Source: Lewinellaceae bacterium
Lineage (GTDB): Bacteria > Bacteroidota > Bacteroidia > Chitinophagales > Saprospiraceae
Direction: 5' to 3'
NCBI GenBank assembly: GCA_016713985.1
Contig: JADJOD010000007.1
Span: 62,001 to 126,000 of the forward strand
DNA length: 64,000 nucleotides
Below, piece by piece: positions 7,966 through 17,328 of the stretch; the stretch's first letter is position 1; each line of letters starts with the position of its first letter. The notes beneath the pieces are model-generated. The model was given only the letters and a program-made list of their open reading frames with translations. It was not told the origin of the DNA and ran no database searches. The position numbers and the translations under genes are program-made.

Positions 7966-8305
7966 TTACGATTTCCGGTTGCCGTAAGTGCGCAACAGTT
8001 CCTCCGCGTATTTTTTCATTTCCGCATAAAGTTTGGCGCCGAAAGGTTCTTCGAGGAAATCAGCCATGCCGTCCGTCAGTTGCCAGAGTGTAAAATCGCG
8101 GGTTTGTTCGCCCAACGGCGAATAATGGATATAACGCCGCCTTTTTCGGTGATCCGCACCAGGTGCATTTCGGTTTCATCTACTTTTACTTTCCAGATAT
8201 AAAAATGATCAACCCGTCGAGGATTCGCGCCAAAAAGCGTTCGCCGAAAGAGGCATATTGAATAACCGGGGGATTGGAGTCGAGATTTTCATCAAGGATA
8301 ACCAT
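7966..8305 (-). pseudogene. Frameshifted remnant with RDD-like N-terminus
   Basis: Coding sequence is recognisable on the minus strand in three successive frames. From ATG at 8305 it reads MVILDENLDSNPPVIQYASF, continuing GERFLARILDGLIIF, which resembles the first helix of RDD-family membrane proteins, and then hits a stop. A second frame from about 8198 reads WKVKVDETEMHLVRITEKGGV. The third, from about 8133, reads YIHYSPLGEQTRDFTLWQLT and on to a TAA at 7966-7968 after a Lys/Glu-rich helical tail. The pieces look like one gene hit by at least two frame changes. Family assignment is tentative, because only the first 35 residues resemble RDD. Confidence 0.5.
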
Positions 8306-8536
8306 ACCTGTTGCGAATTTTTTTTAGGTCCGGCCGCAAGTTTAGAAAGATTAGGCAGAAGGCGTTTAACGTTTTTTTAAAACCACCCCAACCTTTTCCT
8401 TCCGGGGAGTTGTCTTTGGTTGCAAACGGCGTTTTGGAGCATACCCGGGCTTGCTCCGGCGCTGTTTTGCGGATTTGAATACCCGTGAATAAACTCCGGT
8501 GCAACAACTGAATTTTACATTTTCAACCGTTTTGCT

Positions 8537-9796
8537 ATGAAACACAAATCACTCCTGATCCTTGCCGGTGTAGCCCTGGCCGCCTTTCTCAGTGGCTGCC
8601 TGCGCGACGAATGTACTTCCACGCATACTTTTACCCGCTTCAACGCGGTGTTTAAAACGGCCTCTGAGGTCCGCGTCGGTATCAAGACGGAAGCGCCGCG
8701 CGAACTCCGCAACCCCGGCAAACTGTACGTTTTTGGTCAATACCTCTTTATCAACGAAATAAACGAAGGGATTCACGTCATCGACAATTCGGATGCCGCC
8801 AACCCGAAACAACTGGCTTTCTGGAGTATCCCCGGCAACGTGGACATGGCCATTCGGGGCAATTTTATGTACGTCGATCAATACGTCGACCTGGTGACCG
8901 TCGATATCAGCGACCTGCAAAACCCGCAGGAGGTATGCCGCAACCAGGAAGCATTCCTGTTGTACGGCGTTGATCCTCAACGCGGCTACTTAGTGAATTA
9001 CGAACAAACCGAAGTCACGGAAAAAGTGTCCTGTGAAGATTCCCGCTGGGGTACCGGCGTGTTTTTTGAAGGAACAGACGTATTTATTTCCAACGACCTG
9101 GTTTCTGCCGCGACTGTCGACGGCCCAAAATCCAACCCGCTGGCCGCAGCAGGTATCGGCGGCTCCTTCGCCCGTTTTTCTATTGTCGACCAGTATCTGT
9201 ACACCGTGGATAACGCCACCATGCGCATCTGGACGGGCAATTCCTGCCCATCGCTGCTCGAAACGGTCAATATCGGCTGGAATATCGAAACCATTTTCCC
9301 CTGGAAAAACCGCCTTTTCATCGGGTCACAAACCGGCGTTTTTATATTTAACAATTCCGACCCGCTGCACCCGGTGCTGGAAACCCAGTTTTCACACGCT
9401 ACCGGCTGCGACCCGGTGGTTTGCGACGACCGCAATGCCTACGTAACGATCCACGACGGCACCACCTGCAACGGTACCTTCAACCAACTCGATGTGATCG
9501 GAATCGAAAACCTGCCCACCGCCACTTTGGACAAATCGTATCCCATGACACGCCCGATGGGCCTTTCCGTGACCAACGATTTCCTGTACCTCTGCGACGA
9601 CGGGTTAAAAATATTTGACAAAACCGACCCGCTGAACCTGAAGCAGAAATCGCACGTCAAAGGCCTGAAAACCTACGACGTCATCGCGCTCGGCGCCGGC
9701 AGGTTGCTTGTGATCGGAGAAGACGGTTTTTACCAGTACGACGCCGCTAATCCGGAAGATCCGAAAGAACTGAGCCGCATTCCGGTTGTGAGGTAA
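8537..9796 (+). CDS. LVIVD-repeat beta-propeller lipoprotein
   Basis: 419 residues. Signal peptide with lipobox FLSGC (C21). The mature part consists of repeats of the LVIVD type (for example GIHVIDNSDAANPKQLAFWSIPGNV, LVTVDISDLQNPQE, LKIFDKTDPLNLKQKSHVKG) that build a beta-propeller on the outer-membrane surface. Such proteins are common in Bacteroidota and their ligands are mostly unknown. It stands alone, with the frameshifted remnant upstream and the repeat element at 9812 starting 16 bp after its stop. Confidence 0.85.
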   Translation: MKHKSLLILAGVALAAFLSGCLRDECTSTHTFTRFNAVFKTASEVRVGIKTEAPRELRNPGKLYVFGQYLFINEINEGIHVIDNSDAANPKQLAFWSIPGNVDMAIRGNFMYVDQYVDLVTVDISDLQNPQEVCRNQEAFLLYGVDPQRGYLVNYEQTEVTEKVSCEDSRWGTGVFFEGTDVFISNDLVSAATVDGPKSNPLAAAGIGGSFARFSIVDQYLYTVDNATMRIWTGNSCPSLLETVNIGWNIETIFPWKNRLFIGSQTGVFIFNNSDPLHPVLETQFSHATGCDPVVCDDRNAYVTIHDGTTCNGTFNQLDVIGIENLPTATLDKSYPMTRPMGLSVTNDFLYLCDDGLKIFDKTDPLNLKQKSHVKGLKTYDVIALGAGRLLVIGEDGFYQYDAANPEDPKELSRIPVVR

Positions 9797-9811
9797 CATC
9801 GGTTCATCGTT

Positions 9812-10193
9812 GGACAGGTTGTTTTTTTAAGACAGGATTTACTTGACAGGGTTGACAGGATTGACAGGGACAGGGTTGACAGGATTGACAGGGTTGACAG
9901 GATTGACAGGATTGACAGGGTTGACAGGATTGACAGGATTGACAGGGTTGACAGGATTGACAAGATTTAAATGCAACATAAATTCCACATAATCAATAAC
10001 TTGAATATTTTTTACCTGTCAATCCTGTAAATCCTGTCTAATAAAAAACAACCAACGAAAAGTCAAAAATGGCTCTTGCTTCATTGGTAAATCCTGTAAA
10101 TCCTGTCTAATAAAAACAACCAACGAAAAAGTCAAAAATGGCTCTTGCTTCATTGGTAAATCCTGTAAATCCTGTCTAAAAAACAACCTGTCC
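9812..10193. repeat. 382-bp element with terminal inverted repeats and internal tandem repeats
   Basis: The ends are near-perfect inverted repeats of about 30 bp (9812-9842 and 10165-10193; the left arm has one extra T and one extra A). Inside the left half is a tandem array of a 9-bp unit, TTGACAGGR, roughly 9840-9963. The right half holds a 69-bp direct repeat (starts at 10021 and 10090, with the 5' part of a third copy at 10159) whose units begin AATCCTGTAAATCCTGTC. No coding frame of note is present. It could fold into a long hairpin RNA or cruciform. A related GACAGGATTTAC repeat family occurs at 28606-28877. Confidence 0.75.
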
Positions 10194-10208
10194 GAAAAAC
10201 AAACGCAT

Positions 10209-10979
10209 ATGAAATCACTCTTTACTTTGCTCGCTTTTTTTCTCCTGTTCGGCAGCAGCCGGGTGTTTTCCCAGCAGTCCCCGGAGGAAGCAAAAAATTG
10301 TAAGGACATCGTTTACCTGAAAAATGGCTCCGTTTTTCGCGGCAAGATCACCGAGATGAAACCCGGCGGCGACCTGGTGATGACGACCTGGAGCGGTATC
10401 ATCATGACCCTGCCGGAAAACAACGTCAAACGAATCGTGCAGCGCTGCCGGGATCAAAAAAAGTCGGAGCCGAAACTGTACAATTTTAAGGAAAAAGGCC
10501 TGTATAATGCCACGCGGCTCGGCGTTTTGATCGGCCAGAATTACCTGGGATCGAACAGTACGGGCTATTCTTTGTACCACAGCACGGGCTGGATGTTCCA
10601 CCGCAGGATCGGCGCCGGTATCGGCTTGGGCGTGGAAACCTTTAACCCCGACGGGCGGGATGCCACAACTTATCCTATTTTTGCAGAAGTACGCGGTTAT
10701 TTCCGGGCCAAAAACGTCACGCCGTTTTATTCAGTGACCGGCGGATGGGCGTTTACCGGCAAAAACGGCGACTCGGAATGGGGTTTTATCAACGACTGGA
10801 AAGGCGGCTGGCTGGCCAAAGCGCAGTTCGGTTACCGGATCGGCAATAACTTCACCTTGTTCGGCGGTTTGAGCCTGCAGAAAAAAACGCTGGACTGGCG
10901 TTCAGCCTGGGGCAACGAATGGGGAACGGACCAGATCCTGCACAAAAGATTTGAATTGGGTTTCGGGATTATTTTATAA
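10209..10979 (+). CDS. Secreted or outer-membrane protein preceding ECF sigma locus B
   Basis: 256 residues. Signal peptide 1-21 (ends VFSQQ), then a small domain (about 30-80, DIVYLKNGSVFRGKITEM) of the kind seen before many Bacteroidota barrels, and an outer-membrane beta-barrel-like region from about 95 (ARLGVLIGQNYLG) to the end (FELGFGIIL). The stop is 14 bp before the ECF sigma gene, so it is probably the first gene of the sigma locus B operon. Function is unknown; an envelope sensor or sigma target is possible. Confidence 0.7.
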   Translation: MKSLFTLLAFFLLFGSSRVFSQQSPEEAKNCKDIVYLKNGSVFRGKITEMKPGGDLVMTTWSGIIMTLPENNVKRIVQRCRDQKKSEPKLYNFKEKGLYNATRLGVLIGQNYLGSNSTGYSLYHSTGWMFHRRIGAGIGLGVETFNPDGRDATTYPIFAEVRGYFRAKNVTPFYSVTGGWAFTGKNGDSEWGFINDWKGGWLAKAQFGYRIGNNFTLFGGLSLQKKTLDWRSAWGNEWGTDQILHKRFELGFGIIL

Positions 10980-10993
10980 ACAACAACCGGGTG

Positions 10994-11569
10994 ATGGCAA
11001 TTTTCGGGAAGAAAAAATACACGGAACAGGAACTCGTGGACGGCTGCGCGGCCAATGACCGCCGGGCGCAGGAGGTGTTGTACCGCCTGTTTTTTTCCGA
11101 AATGTTGCATATGTGCCGCCGCTACACCCGCGATGAAGACACCGCCATCGAAATAGTCAACAACGGTTTTTTACGCGTTTTTAAAAAAATACATACTTAC
11201 TCTTTTAAAGGAAGCCTCGAAGGCTGGATCAGGCGGCTGGTGTATCACAGTATGGCCGATTATTACCGCAACAACGCCCGATACCTGCATTTTCTCGTTT
11301 TTGAAGAACGCGACTCGGTGGTGCCCGAAAGCGGCCACGACGGCTTTTATGAAGAAGATATCCTGAAAGCGGTGCGCAAATTGCCCCCCGTTTCCCAGGA
11401 GGTGTTCAAACTTTACGCCATCGAAGGTTATTCCCACGCAGAAATCGCCGAAAATCTGGGCATGAGTGAGGGAACCTCCAAATGGCACCTGAGCACAGCC
11501 CGGCAAAAATTGCGGGAACTGCTCAATCAGTCCTCCTCCCAAGACCAACTATTAAACACTGCGACATGA
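10994..11569 (+). CDS. ECF RNA polymerase sigma factor, locus B
   Basis: 191 residues with region 2 (about 20-95, CRRYTRDEDTAIEIVNNGFLRVFKK, WIRRLVYHSMADYYR) and region 4 (about 130-180, LPPVSQEVFKLYAIEGYSHAEIAENLGMSEGTSKWHLSTARQKL). ATG at 10994 was chosen over the GTG at 10991. Its stop overlaps the ATG of the anti-sigma::barrel fusion by four bases, so the pair is translationally coupled. Confidence 0.9.
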   Translation: MAIFGKKKYTEQELVDGCAANDRRAQEVLYRLFFSEMLHMCRRYTRDEDTAIEIVNNGFLRVFKKIHTYSFKGSLEGWIRRLVYHSMADYYRNNARYLHFLVFEERDSVVPESGHDGFYEEDILKAVRKLPPVSQEVFKLYAIEGYSHAEIAENLGMSEGTSKWHLSTARQKLRELLNQSSSQDQLLNTAT

Positions 11570-12918
11570 AGAATGAATTTGATAACAGATTGACAGACAA
11601 AGGCTGGCGGTCCATGCGGCAGGTGCTCGACCGGGAGATGCCGGAGAAACGCAAACGCCGTCCATTGATTTGGTGGTGGATGGGCGCCGTATTGCTGCTT
11701 TCCCTCGCAGGAGCAGGTGGCTGGCAGTTGCATAAATCCGCACAGCCCAAACAAGCGCCTGCGGTACCGGTGCTAAAACCCGCACCCCCGGAGCCCGTCG
11801 TGCAATCCGGCGACGGCAAAAAGCATCAAACTTTTCCCTCATCCCGACCCGCTGAACCCTCCGGCCCAACCCTTACCGGCGCATTTAATACCGCACACGC
11901 AAAAACCGGAGCGAACACAACAGCGGCTCCGGCAAACAAAAACCCCGAACCGGCAACCACCAAATCACCCGGCACCGGCGACCCAATCCAGGTTGACGCC
12001 ATCCCGGTTCCTGTTGGCGGGCCCATGCCCGAAATGATCGTGGAAACGACGCCTGCAACATCCATGTCGAAGGCATCTCCACTGTCTCCCCTGCCCGGCA
12101 AGTTGTTTGCCATGCGGTCTCAAAAAATAAACGCCCCGGCGCTTGCACCGATCACCTGGAACAACGCGGATAAAACCCAAAAACACCGGTCGCCGGCCCG
12201 CTGGTCATTCGGCCTTAGCGCAGGAGCCAATACCGAGCGTTTTTCATCAATCAACGGATTTTCAGCCGGTTTGGTGGCCGACTGGAAACCTTTTCGCAAG
12301 TGGGGTTTTCGCGCGGGAATTCAATACGCCCGATACAAACCTTCTGCCGAAAAACGACCGGTTGTTTCTCTCGGCAATTCGGAATACGTGGAAGCAACGG
12401 GCAATTTTAGTGTGATCCAGGATGTGGTTATCCCAACCGACACGATGATTACTACGCCGGCTTCACAAAATTCGGAGTCGGGCGTGCTGGTGCCCGTCGA
12501 CCGGCTGCACCGCTTAGAAATGCCCTTGCTGACCTTCTGGCAACCGGCCCGTTTTCTTCGTTTATACGGCGGGATCACCACTTCGTACAACCTGTCGACC
12601 AAAGCTTCGGAGCAGAATTACGCCAACAATAAAATATATTTCGCCGACAGCAAAGACGCCATAAACAATCTCAATGACCTGACAGCCAGCAATTTACCGC
12701 GCTGGCACGCAGACTTGACCTTTGGAGCGGGAGTCCGGGTCGGAAAACACCTGGAATTCAACGCTTTTTATCAACCCCGGCTGGGCAGTTCGCCAAACGA
12801 CACATCCCTGGACTTTTTCGGTGCGTCCAACGGTAACGGTTCGTACCAATTAAGTTCCCAATCGCTCAGCACCAACGCCACGTCGCGGTTCTTCCTCAAC
12901 GGCATTTTGTTTTTCTGA
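11566..12918 (+). CDS. Anti-sigma-like transmembrane protein fused to an outer-membrane beta-barrel
   Basis: 450 residues from ATG at 11566, which overlaps the sigma stop as ATGA; an earlier in-frame start would lie inside the sigma gene. Order: cytoplasmic N-terminus with a basic cluster (1-32), one transmembrane helix (33-52), a long Pro/Ala/Thr-rich linker (about 57-190), and a beta-barrel domain (about 200-450) ending FFLNGILFF. The design suggests that one polypeptide spans from the inner membrane, where it would hold the sigma factor, across the periplasm to the outer membrane. The domain order is visible; signalling through the barrel is inference. A strong terminator follows at 12952. 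Confidence 0.8.
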   Translation: MKNEFDNRLTDKGWRSMRQVLDREMPEKRKRRPLIWWWMGAVLLLSLAGAGGWQLHKSAQPKQAPAVPVLKPAPPEPVVQSGDGKKHQTFPSSRPAEPSGPTLTGAFNTAHAKTGANTTAAPANKNPEPATTKSPGTGDPIQVDAIPVPVGGPMPEMIVETTPATSMSKASPLSPLPGKLFAMRSQKINAPALAPITWNNADKTQKHRSPARWSFGLSAGANTERFSSINGFSAGLVADWKPFRKWGFRAGIQYARYKPSAEKRPVVSLGNSEYVEATGNFSVIQDVVIPTDTMITTPASQNSESGVLVPVDRLHRLEMPLLTFWQPARFLRLYGGITTSYNLSTKASEQNYANNKIYFADSKDAINNLNDLTASNLPRWHADLTFGAGVRVGKHLEFNAFYQPRLGSSPNDTSLDFFGASNGNGSYQLSSQSLSTNATSRFFLNGILFF

Positions 12919-12951
12919 TACTTCTTCATTTTGCACGGAGTAAATGATGAA

Positions 12952-12979
12952 GGGCGGGTGTAACAACCCGCCCTTTCTT
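12952..12979 (+). terminator. Intrinsic terminator of ECF sigma locus B
   Basis: GGGCGGGT (12952-12959) and ACCCGCCC (12966-12973) form an 8-bp GC-rich stem with a 6-base loop followed by TTTCTT. Its presence argues for the GH31 start at 13007 rather than the further upstream ATG at 12944. Confidence 0.8.
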
Positions 12980-13006
12980 GTACATTTGGCGTACAAACCG
13001 AGCCGT

Positions 13007-15550
13007 ATGGAAGAGCAACCAGATCAGATTCCCGAAGAACCAGCCCTGCCCGAATTGCCGGCGCCGCCGGTCGAAATATCGTTTGCGGACGCGGATGTCA
13101 GCACACGTTACGACGATGTCTATCAATTAGTTACACCCGATGAGATCGCTTCCGTGCGTTGGCGTGACGGCGCTTACGAATTTGTTTGTAAAAACGCCGT
13201 CAGCCTGCGGGTCCAGGTGCTGGCAGCCGGGATCATCCGCCTGCGGTATTCACCCGACGGAAACTTTGCCGCCGACTTCTCCTATGCCATCGATCCCGCT
13301 TTTCAGCCGGAAAAAGTGACCGTTACTTTGAATGAAAACAACAACGAATACCTGCTCGTGTCGAAACATTTGCAGGTGGTTGTTTCAAAAACGGGTCTTC
13401 GGGTCAAATTTTATGACCACGACGACCGGGTGCTTTGTGAAGATGAAGGGGGCTATACCGCCAAACGTACGATCCTGCGCGGCTGGTGCGAATTAAAAAT
13501 GGAGAAAAAAAGCCACCGGAAAGAAGTGTTTTTCGGTTTGGGCGACAAAACCTGCGGCGTAAACCTTGCGGGCAAAAAGTTCGAAAACTGGTGCACCGAC
13601 TCCTACGGATTCGGGCGGGAAACCGACCCGCTTTACCGCGCAATTCCGTTCTATTATGCACTGAATCAAGGAATTGCATACGGAATTTTCCTCGACAACA
13701 CCTACAAAACACGGTTCGATTTTGATCGTGAAGAAAATGGCGCCACCACCTTTTCGGCGGAGGGCGGCGAACTGAATTACTACTTTTTACACGGCCCCGG
13801 CCTGCTGGACGTGGCCCGCTCGTATGCGCGCCTGACCGGGGTGCACGAATTGCCGCCGCTTTGGGCCCTGGGTTATCATCAGTGCCGCTGGAGTTATTAC
13901 CCCGACAGCCGGGTGCGCGACATCGCCCGTGAATTCCGGGAACGGGAAATCCCCTGCGACGCGATATACTTAGACATCGACTACATGGATGAATTCCGGT
14001 GTTTTACCTGGAACGAGGCTTATTTTCCGGACCCCGGCCAACTGGTCGAAGATTTGAAAAAAGACGGCTTCGAAACGGTCCTGATGATCGACCCCGGCAT
14101 CAAGGAAGACCCGGATTATGCCGTATACCGGGAAGGGCTGGAGCAAAATATGTTCGCCCGCAACTCGGACGGCGAAATCGCCAAAGCGCCCGTTTGGCCC
14201 GGCTTCTGTGCCTTTCCCGACTTCACCGACCCGAAAGTGCGCGAATGGTGGGGCAATTTGTACGAAACCTTGTATAATACCATCGGAGCAAGTGGTTTCT
14301 GGAACGACATGAACGAACCGGCGGTATTTCACGTGCATCATAAAACATTGCCGGACAACGTATTGCACAACCTGGACGGGCAACCCGGCAGTCACCGCAA
14401 GGCGCACAACATTTACGGACAACAGATGAACCGCGCGTCGTGGGACGGGTTCCGGCGCCTGCAACCCGACAAACGCCCTTACCTGCTCACCCGCGCTACT
14501 TATAGCGGCGGCCAACGTTACGGCGCCGTCTGGACGGGCGACAACTATTCCAACTGGGAGCATCTGCAGATCGCGAATATTCAATGTCAGCGTTTGGCCG
14601 TTTCCGGCATGTCTTTTTGCGGAACCGACATCGGCGGTTTTGCCGGATCAAGCGACGGGGAGTTGTTTGTGCGCTGGTTGCAACTGGCCGTTTTTCATCC
14701 GCTCATGCGTGTTCACAGCATGGGGCAACACGCCAGTGGCGACAGTTTGCCGGCCGATGAAGCCGAACTTTCGGACCCCGCTTTGCACATTTCAGACCAG
14801 GAACCCTGGTCTTTCGGGGAAAAATGGACGGATTTGGCGAAAAAAGCCATCGAACTCCGGTACTGCCTCTTACCTTGCCTCTACACGGCCATGTGGCACC
14901 ATACTCTTGACGGTACGCCGGTTATCCGCCATCTCGCTTTTGCCGATGCGAACGACCAACGCCTTTGGGAGCAGGAACGCGATTTCCTGTTTGGCGAGCA
15001 CATCCTGGTCAGTCCGGTTATTCAGGCAAAAACCCAGCGGCAGGGGGTGTATTTGCCCGCTGGCAACTGGTATTATTTCTGGACGGGACAAGCCGGCGCC
15101 GGCGATTTGTTTGTGAATACCACACCCGATCAGATACCTTTCTTCGTAAAAGAAGGCGCCGTGCTGCCGGTTTACCCGGTGCGCCAATGGACGGCTCAGG
15201 CGCCGATCGACGAACTCACCTTGTACGTTTATTACAAAAACGGCATGGAAACGAGTCATTTATACGAGGACCGGGGAGAAGGATACGGGAACAGGGAAGC
15301 AGATTTTAGTTTAAAAATATTTGAAACGGACGGAAAAGACAGCGATTTTACACTTCGGCAACGCAAGGAAGGGGCATACGAACCGGCGTACCGCTCGGTA
15401 AAAATATACCTCGTGGGTTTCCCGGATTTTGTAAAAAAATGCACGGTTGACGGCCAGGACGTTCCTATCAAGGAGATTCGCCTGCGCGACCGGTCGTTGT
15501 ATACGCTGCTTGTTTCGCCAGAATTTAAAAACATATCATGGCACGCCTGA
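13007..15550 (+). CDS. GH31 family alpha-glucosidase
   Basis: 847 residues. Retaining alpha-glycosidase of glycoside hydrolase family 31. An N-terminal beta-sandwich (about 40-250) precedes the catalytic TIM barrel (about 260-620). The nucleophile is D434 in GFWNDMNEPAVF and the likely general acid is D512 in WTGDN; SGMSFCGTDIGGFAG is also diagnostic. C-terminal beta domains follow. No signal peptide is visible, so the enzyme is probably cytoplasmic and acts on imported alpha-glucosides. Its last 13 bp overlap the start of a LytS-type kinase gene. Substrate range within GH31 (maltose, isomaltose, xylose links) cannot be fixed from sequence alone. Confidence 0.92.
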   Translation: MEEQPDQIPEEPALPELPAPPVEISFADADVSTRYDDVYQLVTPDEIASVRWRDGAYEFVCKNAVSLRVQVLAAGIIRLRYSPDGNFAADFSYAIDPAFQPEKVTVTLNENNNEYLLVSKHLQVVVSKTGLRVKFYDHDDRVLCEDEGGYTAKRTILRGWCELKMEKKSHRKEVFFGLGDKTCGVNLAGKKFENWCTDSYGFGRETDPLYRAIPFYYALNQGIAYGIFLDNTYKTRFDFDREENGATTFSAEGGELNYYFLHGPGLLDVARSYARLTGVHELPPLWALGYHQCRWSYYPDSRVRDIAREFREREIPCDAIYLDIDYMDEFRCFTWNEAYFPDPGQLVEDLKKDGFETVLMIDPGIKEDPDYAVYREGLEQNMFARNSDGEIAKAPVWPGFCAFPDFTDPKVREWWGNLYETLYNTIGASGFWNDMNEPAVFHVHHKTLPDNVLHNLDGQPGSHRKAHNIYGQQMNRASWDGFRRLQPDKRPYLLTRATYSGGQRYGAVWTGDNYSNWEHLQIANIQCQRLAVSGMSFCGTDIGGFAGSSDGELFVRWLQLAVFHPLMRVHSMGQHASGDSLPADEAELSDPALHISDQEPWSFGEKWTDLAKKAIELRYCLLPCLYTAMWHHTLDGTPVIRHLAFADANDQRLWEQERDFLFGEHILVSPVIQAKTQRQGVYLPAGNWYYFWTGQAGAGDLFVNTTPDQIPFFVKEGAVLPVYPVRQWTAQAPIDELTLYVYYKNGMETSHLYEDRGEGYGNREADFSLKIFETDGKDSDFTLRQRKEGAYEPAYRSVKIYLVGFPDFVKKCTVDGQDVPIKEIRLRDRSLYTLLVSPEFKNISWHA

Positions 15551-16587
15551 ACTGGAGCAGGATTGCACTTCACGTGATTTTTTGGCTTGTTTACCTGCCG
15601 ATCAACGCAGTGATTTCGTGCATTTCAAGAGGGGCTCATATCGAAGAAGAGTTCGGTATGGCGCTCGTCGGAGAGGCTTTTTCCCTGCCGCTCAAACTGC
15701 TTTTTACGTATTTCGTTTTTTATTACGTCATTCCGCTTTACCTGGAGCGAAGCAAAATATGGCAACTTGTCGGGTTGTTATTCGCCGCTTTTTCCGTCAG
15801 CACGATCCTGTACCGGCTCGAGATCGGATGGATCTTTTTCCCGATTTTTGAACCGGGATGGACGATCCAGATTTTTTCCTTCAAAGGTATCATGCTGACC
15901 GTTTTCGACCTGTTTATCACACTTGCGGCGGCAGTGACGGTCAAAATGATCCGGATGCATTATAAAAGCCTTGAATTCGAACAACAACTCATCCGGGAAA
16001 AACTGCAATCCGAACTCAATTTCCTGCGTGCACAAACCAACCCGCACTTCCTGTTCAACACCCTGAACAACCTGTACGTGCTGGCGCGGAAAAAATCCGA
16101 CCGCACCGCCGACGCCATCATGATGCTGTCCAAAATCATGCGTTTTGTGATTTATGAGTGCCGGGCGCCGCGAATTGCGCTGGGTGATGAAGCGCGGGTC
16201 ATCCAGGATTTTATCGAGTTGGAAAAATTGCGTTATAATAACCGCTTAAAAGTTGATTATCAGGAAGATATAGACCAACCCCACACAGCCGTTGCGCCCT
16301 TGCTGCTGCTGCCTTTTGTGGAGAACAGTTTTAAACACGGCGCCAGCGGCACCACGGGCGACGTATTGATCAGTATTGCGCTTAAGCTCCGGAACAAAGA
16401 TTTGTCGTTCAGCGTAAAAAACACGGTCGACAAAGACATTCCCGCATCCAGCGGACCGGGCGGCATCGGCCTCCGCAACCTGAAACGCCAGCTCGATCTG
16501 CTGTACCCGGGGCAATACGAACTGTCCACCAGCCGCGAAAACGGATTTTTCCAGGCCAATCTCCACCTCCACCTCCCGGAGGAATAA
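15538..16587 (+). CDS. LytS/YehU-type sensor histidine kinase
   Basis: 349 residues. Four or so N-terminal transmembrane helices (about 10-140), then a short coiled linker and a His_kinase domain with the phosphoacceptor H170 in QTNPHFLFNTLNNLYVLA, followed by an HATPase domain with VENSFKHG (N-box) and GIGLRN (G-box). Kinases of this type normally pair with a LytTR response regulator, but the next gene is an ECF sigma factor, so the partner is encoded elsewhere. The ATG lies inside the GH31 coding end (13-bp overlap), implying co-transcription with the alpha-glucosidase. Confidence 0.9.
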   Translation: MARLNWSRIALHVIFWLVYLPINAVISCISRGAHIEEEFGMALVGEAFSLPLKLLFTYFVFYYVIPLYLERSKIWQLVGLLFAAFSVSTILYRLEIGWIFFPIFEPGWTIQIFSFKGIMLTVFDLFITLAAAVTVKMIRMHYKSLEFEQQLIREKLQSELNFLRAQTNPHFLFNTLNNLYVLARKKSDRTADAIMMLSKIMRFVIYECRAPRIALGDEARVIQDFIELEKLRYNNRLKVDYQEDIDQPHTAVAPLLLLPFVENSFKHGASGTTGDVLISIALKLRNKDLSFSVKNTVDKDIPASSGPGGIGLRNLKRQLDLLYPGQYELSTSRENGFFQANLHLHLPEE

Positions 16588-16753
16588 AGCCGTTTTTAGT
16601 CAAATCAAGTTAAAGTTTGGGTAACACCGCTCCGGGTTTTGGTATCCCCGGTAAAGTGCGATAATTTAGCCACGCACAATTTTTTTTAAAAAAAACCGGG
16701 CGGTCGGGCAACCGCATTGCAATAATGTTCGCCAAAAACAACGTTCAAACCTC

Positions 16754-17299
16754 ATGCAACATTTGACCGACAAAGAATTGGTAAGTGGCGTGCTGCAGGG
16801 CAGTCCGGCGCATCAAACGGCGCTTTACCAGCAGTTCAGCGTGCCAATGTTCCGCGTTATCCTGCGTTTTGCCCGGGATCGCGCGGAAGCGGAGGATATG
16901 CTGCAGGACGGGTTTATCCGGGTGTACCGCGATATGGCGCAGTACCGGGGCGACGGGGCGCTGGGTAGATGGATTCGCCGCATTATGGTGAACACAGCCC
17001 TGAGCCACCTGCGCCGGCAACGCGATTTTATACGGGATACCGCTGATTTCAGTCCTTTTGAAAACCGCTTTCGCACCGAAGAAGATTTTGCAGCCAACCT
17101 CGACGCACAAACCCTGCTGAAATACCTCCAAAAATTACCGCCGGGTTACCGCGCCGTGTTCAACCTCTATGCAATAGAAGGATTCAGCCACGAAGAAATA
17201 GCCGAACAACTGGGTATTTCCATCGGCACCAGCAAAAGCCAGTTGTTCAAAGCGCGGGAGTTCCTGAAAAAAATATTAGACAAATCATTTATAACATAA
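16754..17299 (+). CDS. ECF RNA polymerase sigma factor, locus C
   Basis: 181 residues; region 2 at about 20-90 (FARDRAEAEDMLQDGFIRVYRDM, WIRRIMVNTALSHLRRQ) and region 4 at about 120-170 (LPPGYRAVFNLYAIEGFSHEEIAEQLGISIGTSKSQLFKAREFL). It is separated by 29 bp from the membrane protein that follows, its presumed regulator. Closer in sequence feel to locus A than to locus B. Confidence 0.9.
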   Translation: MQHLTDKELVSGVLQGSPAHQTALYQQFSVPMFRVILRFARDRAEAEDMLQDGFIRVYRDMAQYRGDGALGRWIRRIMVNTALSHLRRQRDFIRDTADFSPFENRFRTEEDFAANLDAQTLLKYLQKLPPGYRAVFNLYAIEGFSHEEIAEQLGISIGTSKSQLFKAREFLKKILDKSFIT

Positions 17300-17328
17300 A
17301 CCTTTCCAAAAAGCCGAAATACAAGCCA

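Noticed and set aside
9840..9963. CRISPR or coding tandem repeats
   Set aside because: The 9-bp simple repeat has no unique spacers and would encode only a low-complexity chain.
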